NCBI RefSeq assembly: GCF_011813015.1
Contig: NZ_QHLQ01000030.1
Location: 1-32,323, forward strand
Direction of reading: 5' to 3'
DNA from: Parasedimentitalea denitrificans
GTDB taxonomy: Bacteria > Pseudomonadota > Alphaproteobacteria > Rhodobacterales > Rhodobacteraceae
Length of the DNA stretch: 32,323 nt
Part shown: positions 31,202 to 32,323 of the stretch, in pieces
Layout: every line of letters begins with the position of its first letter
How positions within the stretch are numbered: the first letter of the stretch is position 1
Position numbers and translations under genes: made by a program
Notes under the pieces: generated by a model
Databases searched by the model: none
The model's input: only the letters and a program-made list of their open reading frames with translations
What the model was told of the DNA's origin: nothing

Positions 31202-31905
31202 GACAGCCAGTGACGCATCGACCGTTCGAATACGTCGCCAAAGAACGTCAGCAGATCAGTGCCATGCTGCGGAGTGAATTGATGCGGATCCTCGGCGCCA
31301 AGCACCAGCAGGCCGGGCAGGCGGCCATTTCCCAGATCCAACTTCAGGCATGCCTCAGAGCGGATCCAGTCGGCCTTGTCGCCATAGATCTGCGGTGATC
31401 CACCTTGGATCTGTCGCAGAGTAACCTGTCGGTTGACGCCGCCACGGCCCTGGCTGATGTAGTCATCAATATAGCCGGGTTCGACGACGTTTAAAACTTC
31501 GCCCATGCGCTTTACGGCAGGATTACTGTCATCCTGCACTGTTTCCAGCACCAACGTCACCGCCTCAAGCCGCAGAATTTCAGCGATATCACCGCGCAGG
31601 TTTTGCAGGAAATCCTCAAAGTTGGTTGGATCCATCAGCGCAAGAATCGCACGATGAATTTGATTGGTGCCGGCCAGATTGTCATAGGCCGCTGCAATGA
31701 CAGAGCGATGCGTGTCCTCTAGCCGGTCCAGCCGCGCCTCCATCCGTTCCATGGCAATACCGCGTAAATCAACGATATTGGCGCCCATGGCGCGCTCATT
31801 GGCCGCGACCAATGCGTTCATGGCGGTTTGATCGTCAAGCACCGCATCGGGCTTGGCTACAATAGCTTGACGGAGGGATTCATCTAGGACTGGACTGCTG
31901 CTCAT
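31198..31905 (-). CDS. DUF484-family protein
   Basis: A 235-aa protein of unknown function with a coiled-coil N-terminal part (LVAANERAMGANIVDLRGIA, then MERMEARLDRLEDTH) and a C-terminal GAF-like domain (RLPGLLVLGAEDPHQFTPQ, HGTDLLTFFGDVF). DUF484 genes are often next to xerC in proteobacteria, as here. The ATG at 31905 has AGAGG upstream; the frame extends to 31995 without family similarity. It overlaps xerC by four bases. Confidence 0.88.
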   Translation of the reverse strand: MSSSPVLDESLRQAIVAKPDAVLDDQTAMNALVAANERAMGANIVDLRGIAMERMEARLDRLEDTHRSVIAAAYDNLAGTNQIHRAILALMDPTNFEDFLQNLRGDIAEILRLEAVTLVLETVQDDSNPAVKRMGEVLNVVEPGYIDDYISQGRGGVNRQVTLRQIQGGSPQIYGDKADWIRSEACLKLDLGNGRLPGLLVLGAEDPHQFTPQHGTDLLTFFGDVFERSMRHWLS

Positions 31906-32228
31906 GCTCTGACCTCTAGTGGGTTTGGGGCAAGTTATAACACGAGTTTTAACGAAAAGTGGGGAAAATTTACGAGAGGGCAGATTTTTGCGCAATCTTG
32001 GAAGTTAGGGTATCTGGTCGGGCACTAGGGGCATAGTTCCCATGGTTAGATGGGCCGAGTGTCCGCAACCAAATTAATCGATCTGCCGGTGTGGAAAGGG
32101 CGAATAGCGGCCATTCTCTGTTTCGTGTGCAGGTACCTGATGAGCAGGCTAAGCCGTCGCTGATTGGCTGAGGGTTCAGGGCTATGTGTACCGAACACAG
32201 CGATCAAATTCCACCTGTCGAATTGGGC
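31906..32228. other. Gap between DUF484 gene and IS end
   Basis: No convincing gene. It should hold the promoter of the DUF484-xerC transcript. Short frames here, including a 75-codon minus-strand frame reaching into the insertion sequence, have no supporting features. Confidence 0.4.
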
Positions 32229-32323
32229 GGCTTTGTTGCACAAATAGGGTTGAGGTCGGACCTCCCCTGACACCGGACGGATTTAGCCTATCGCCTCTGT
32301 CTTGGGGATGCCAAGTGCAGTAA
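32229..32323 (+). mobile_element. Left end of an IS5-like insertion sequence
   Basis: The sequence from GGCTTTGTTGCACAAAT onward resembles the terminal inverted repeat of IS5-group elements of alphaproteobacteria (recalled, not searched). An ATG at 32308 follows at a sensible distance. The exact first base and any target duplication cannot be set because the other end is outside the window. Confidence 0.5.
32308..32323 (+). CDS. Partial IS5-family transposase start
   Basis: Only five codons (MPSAV) are in the window. They fit the N-terminus of IS5-type transposases and follow a TTGGGG ribosome-binding-like stretch, but this alone is weak. The gene continues past the right edge. Confidence 0.4.

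Noticed and set aside
32046..32273. Minus-strand frame of 75 codons at the right edge
   Set aside because: It spans the presumed IS boundary, runs opposite to the IS transposase, and has no ribosome binding site or motif.

Overview
The window is chromosomal DNA of moderately high GC from an alphaproteobacterium, most likely a marine Rhodobacteraceae (Roseobacter-group) species able to denitrify. This rests on the glycine-type 5-aminolevulinate synthase, a phosphatidylcholine synthase, a fused nirDL gene, and TTGAC-type FNR/Dnr-like sites. No species is claimed.

Left part (1-6.7 kb). After a small uncertain ORF comes a minus-strand phosphorus-scavenging operon: ugpB, ugpA, ugpE, ugpC and a glycerophosphodiester phosphodiesterase. 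It imports glycerol-3-phosphate or glycerophosphodiesters and cleaves the diesters. A strong match to a PHO box lies 56 nt upstream of the ugpB start, and a divergent LysR-type regulator shares this region.

Centre (6.8-22.1 kb). This is the main feature: a complete cytochrome cd1 nitrite reductase (nir) and heme d1 biosynthesis locus. On the minus strand the order is nirS, a NirT-type multiheme cytochrome fused to a heme-binding domain, a cupredoxin, nirE, nirC, nirF, nirDL, nirG, nirH, nirJ, nirN, a CbiX/SirB-like chelatase and a divergent NnrS-like membrane protein. Most genes from nirE onward overlap or nearly touch. NirE makes precorrin-2, the chelatase may supply iron insertion to give siroheme, NirDL/G/H decarboxylate siroheme, NirJ and NirF act next, NirN performs the last oxidation, and NirS receives heme d1. 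The NirT fusion, the cupredoxin and NirC are candidate electron carriers. At the end of the locus lie hemA (plus strand) and a Dnr-type Crp/Fnr regulator (minus strand), divergent across a spacer with two FNR/Dnr-like palindromes. A further such palindrome precedes nirS.

Right part (22.8-32.3 kb). Mostly housekeeping: ileS with terminators, two unrecognised small proteins, an Ogt-type DNA methyltransferase, an EamA transporter, phosphatidylcholine synthase, a cytochrome P460-family protein, and the xerC/DUF484 pair. The window ends inside what looks like the left end of an IS5-like insertion sequence, with the first codons of its transposase.

No tRNA, rRNA, CRISPR array or phage genes were recognised.
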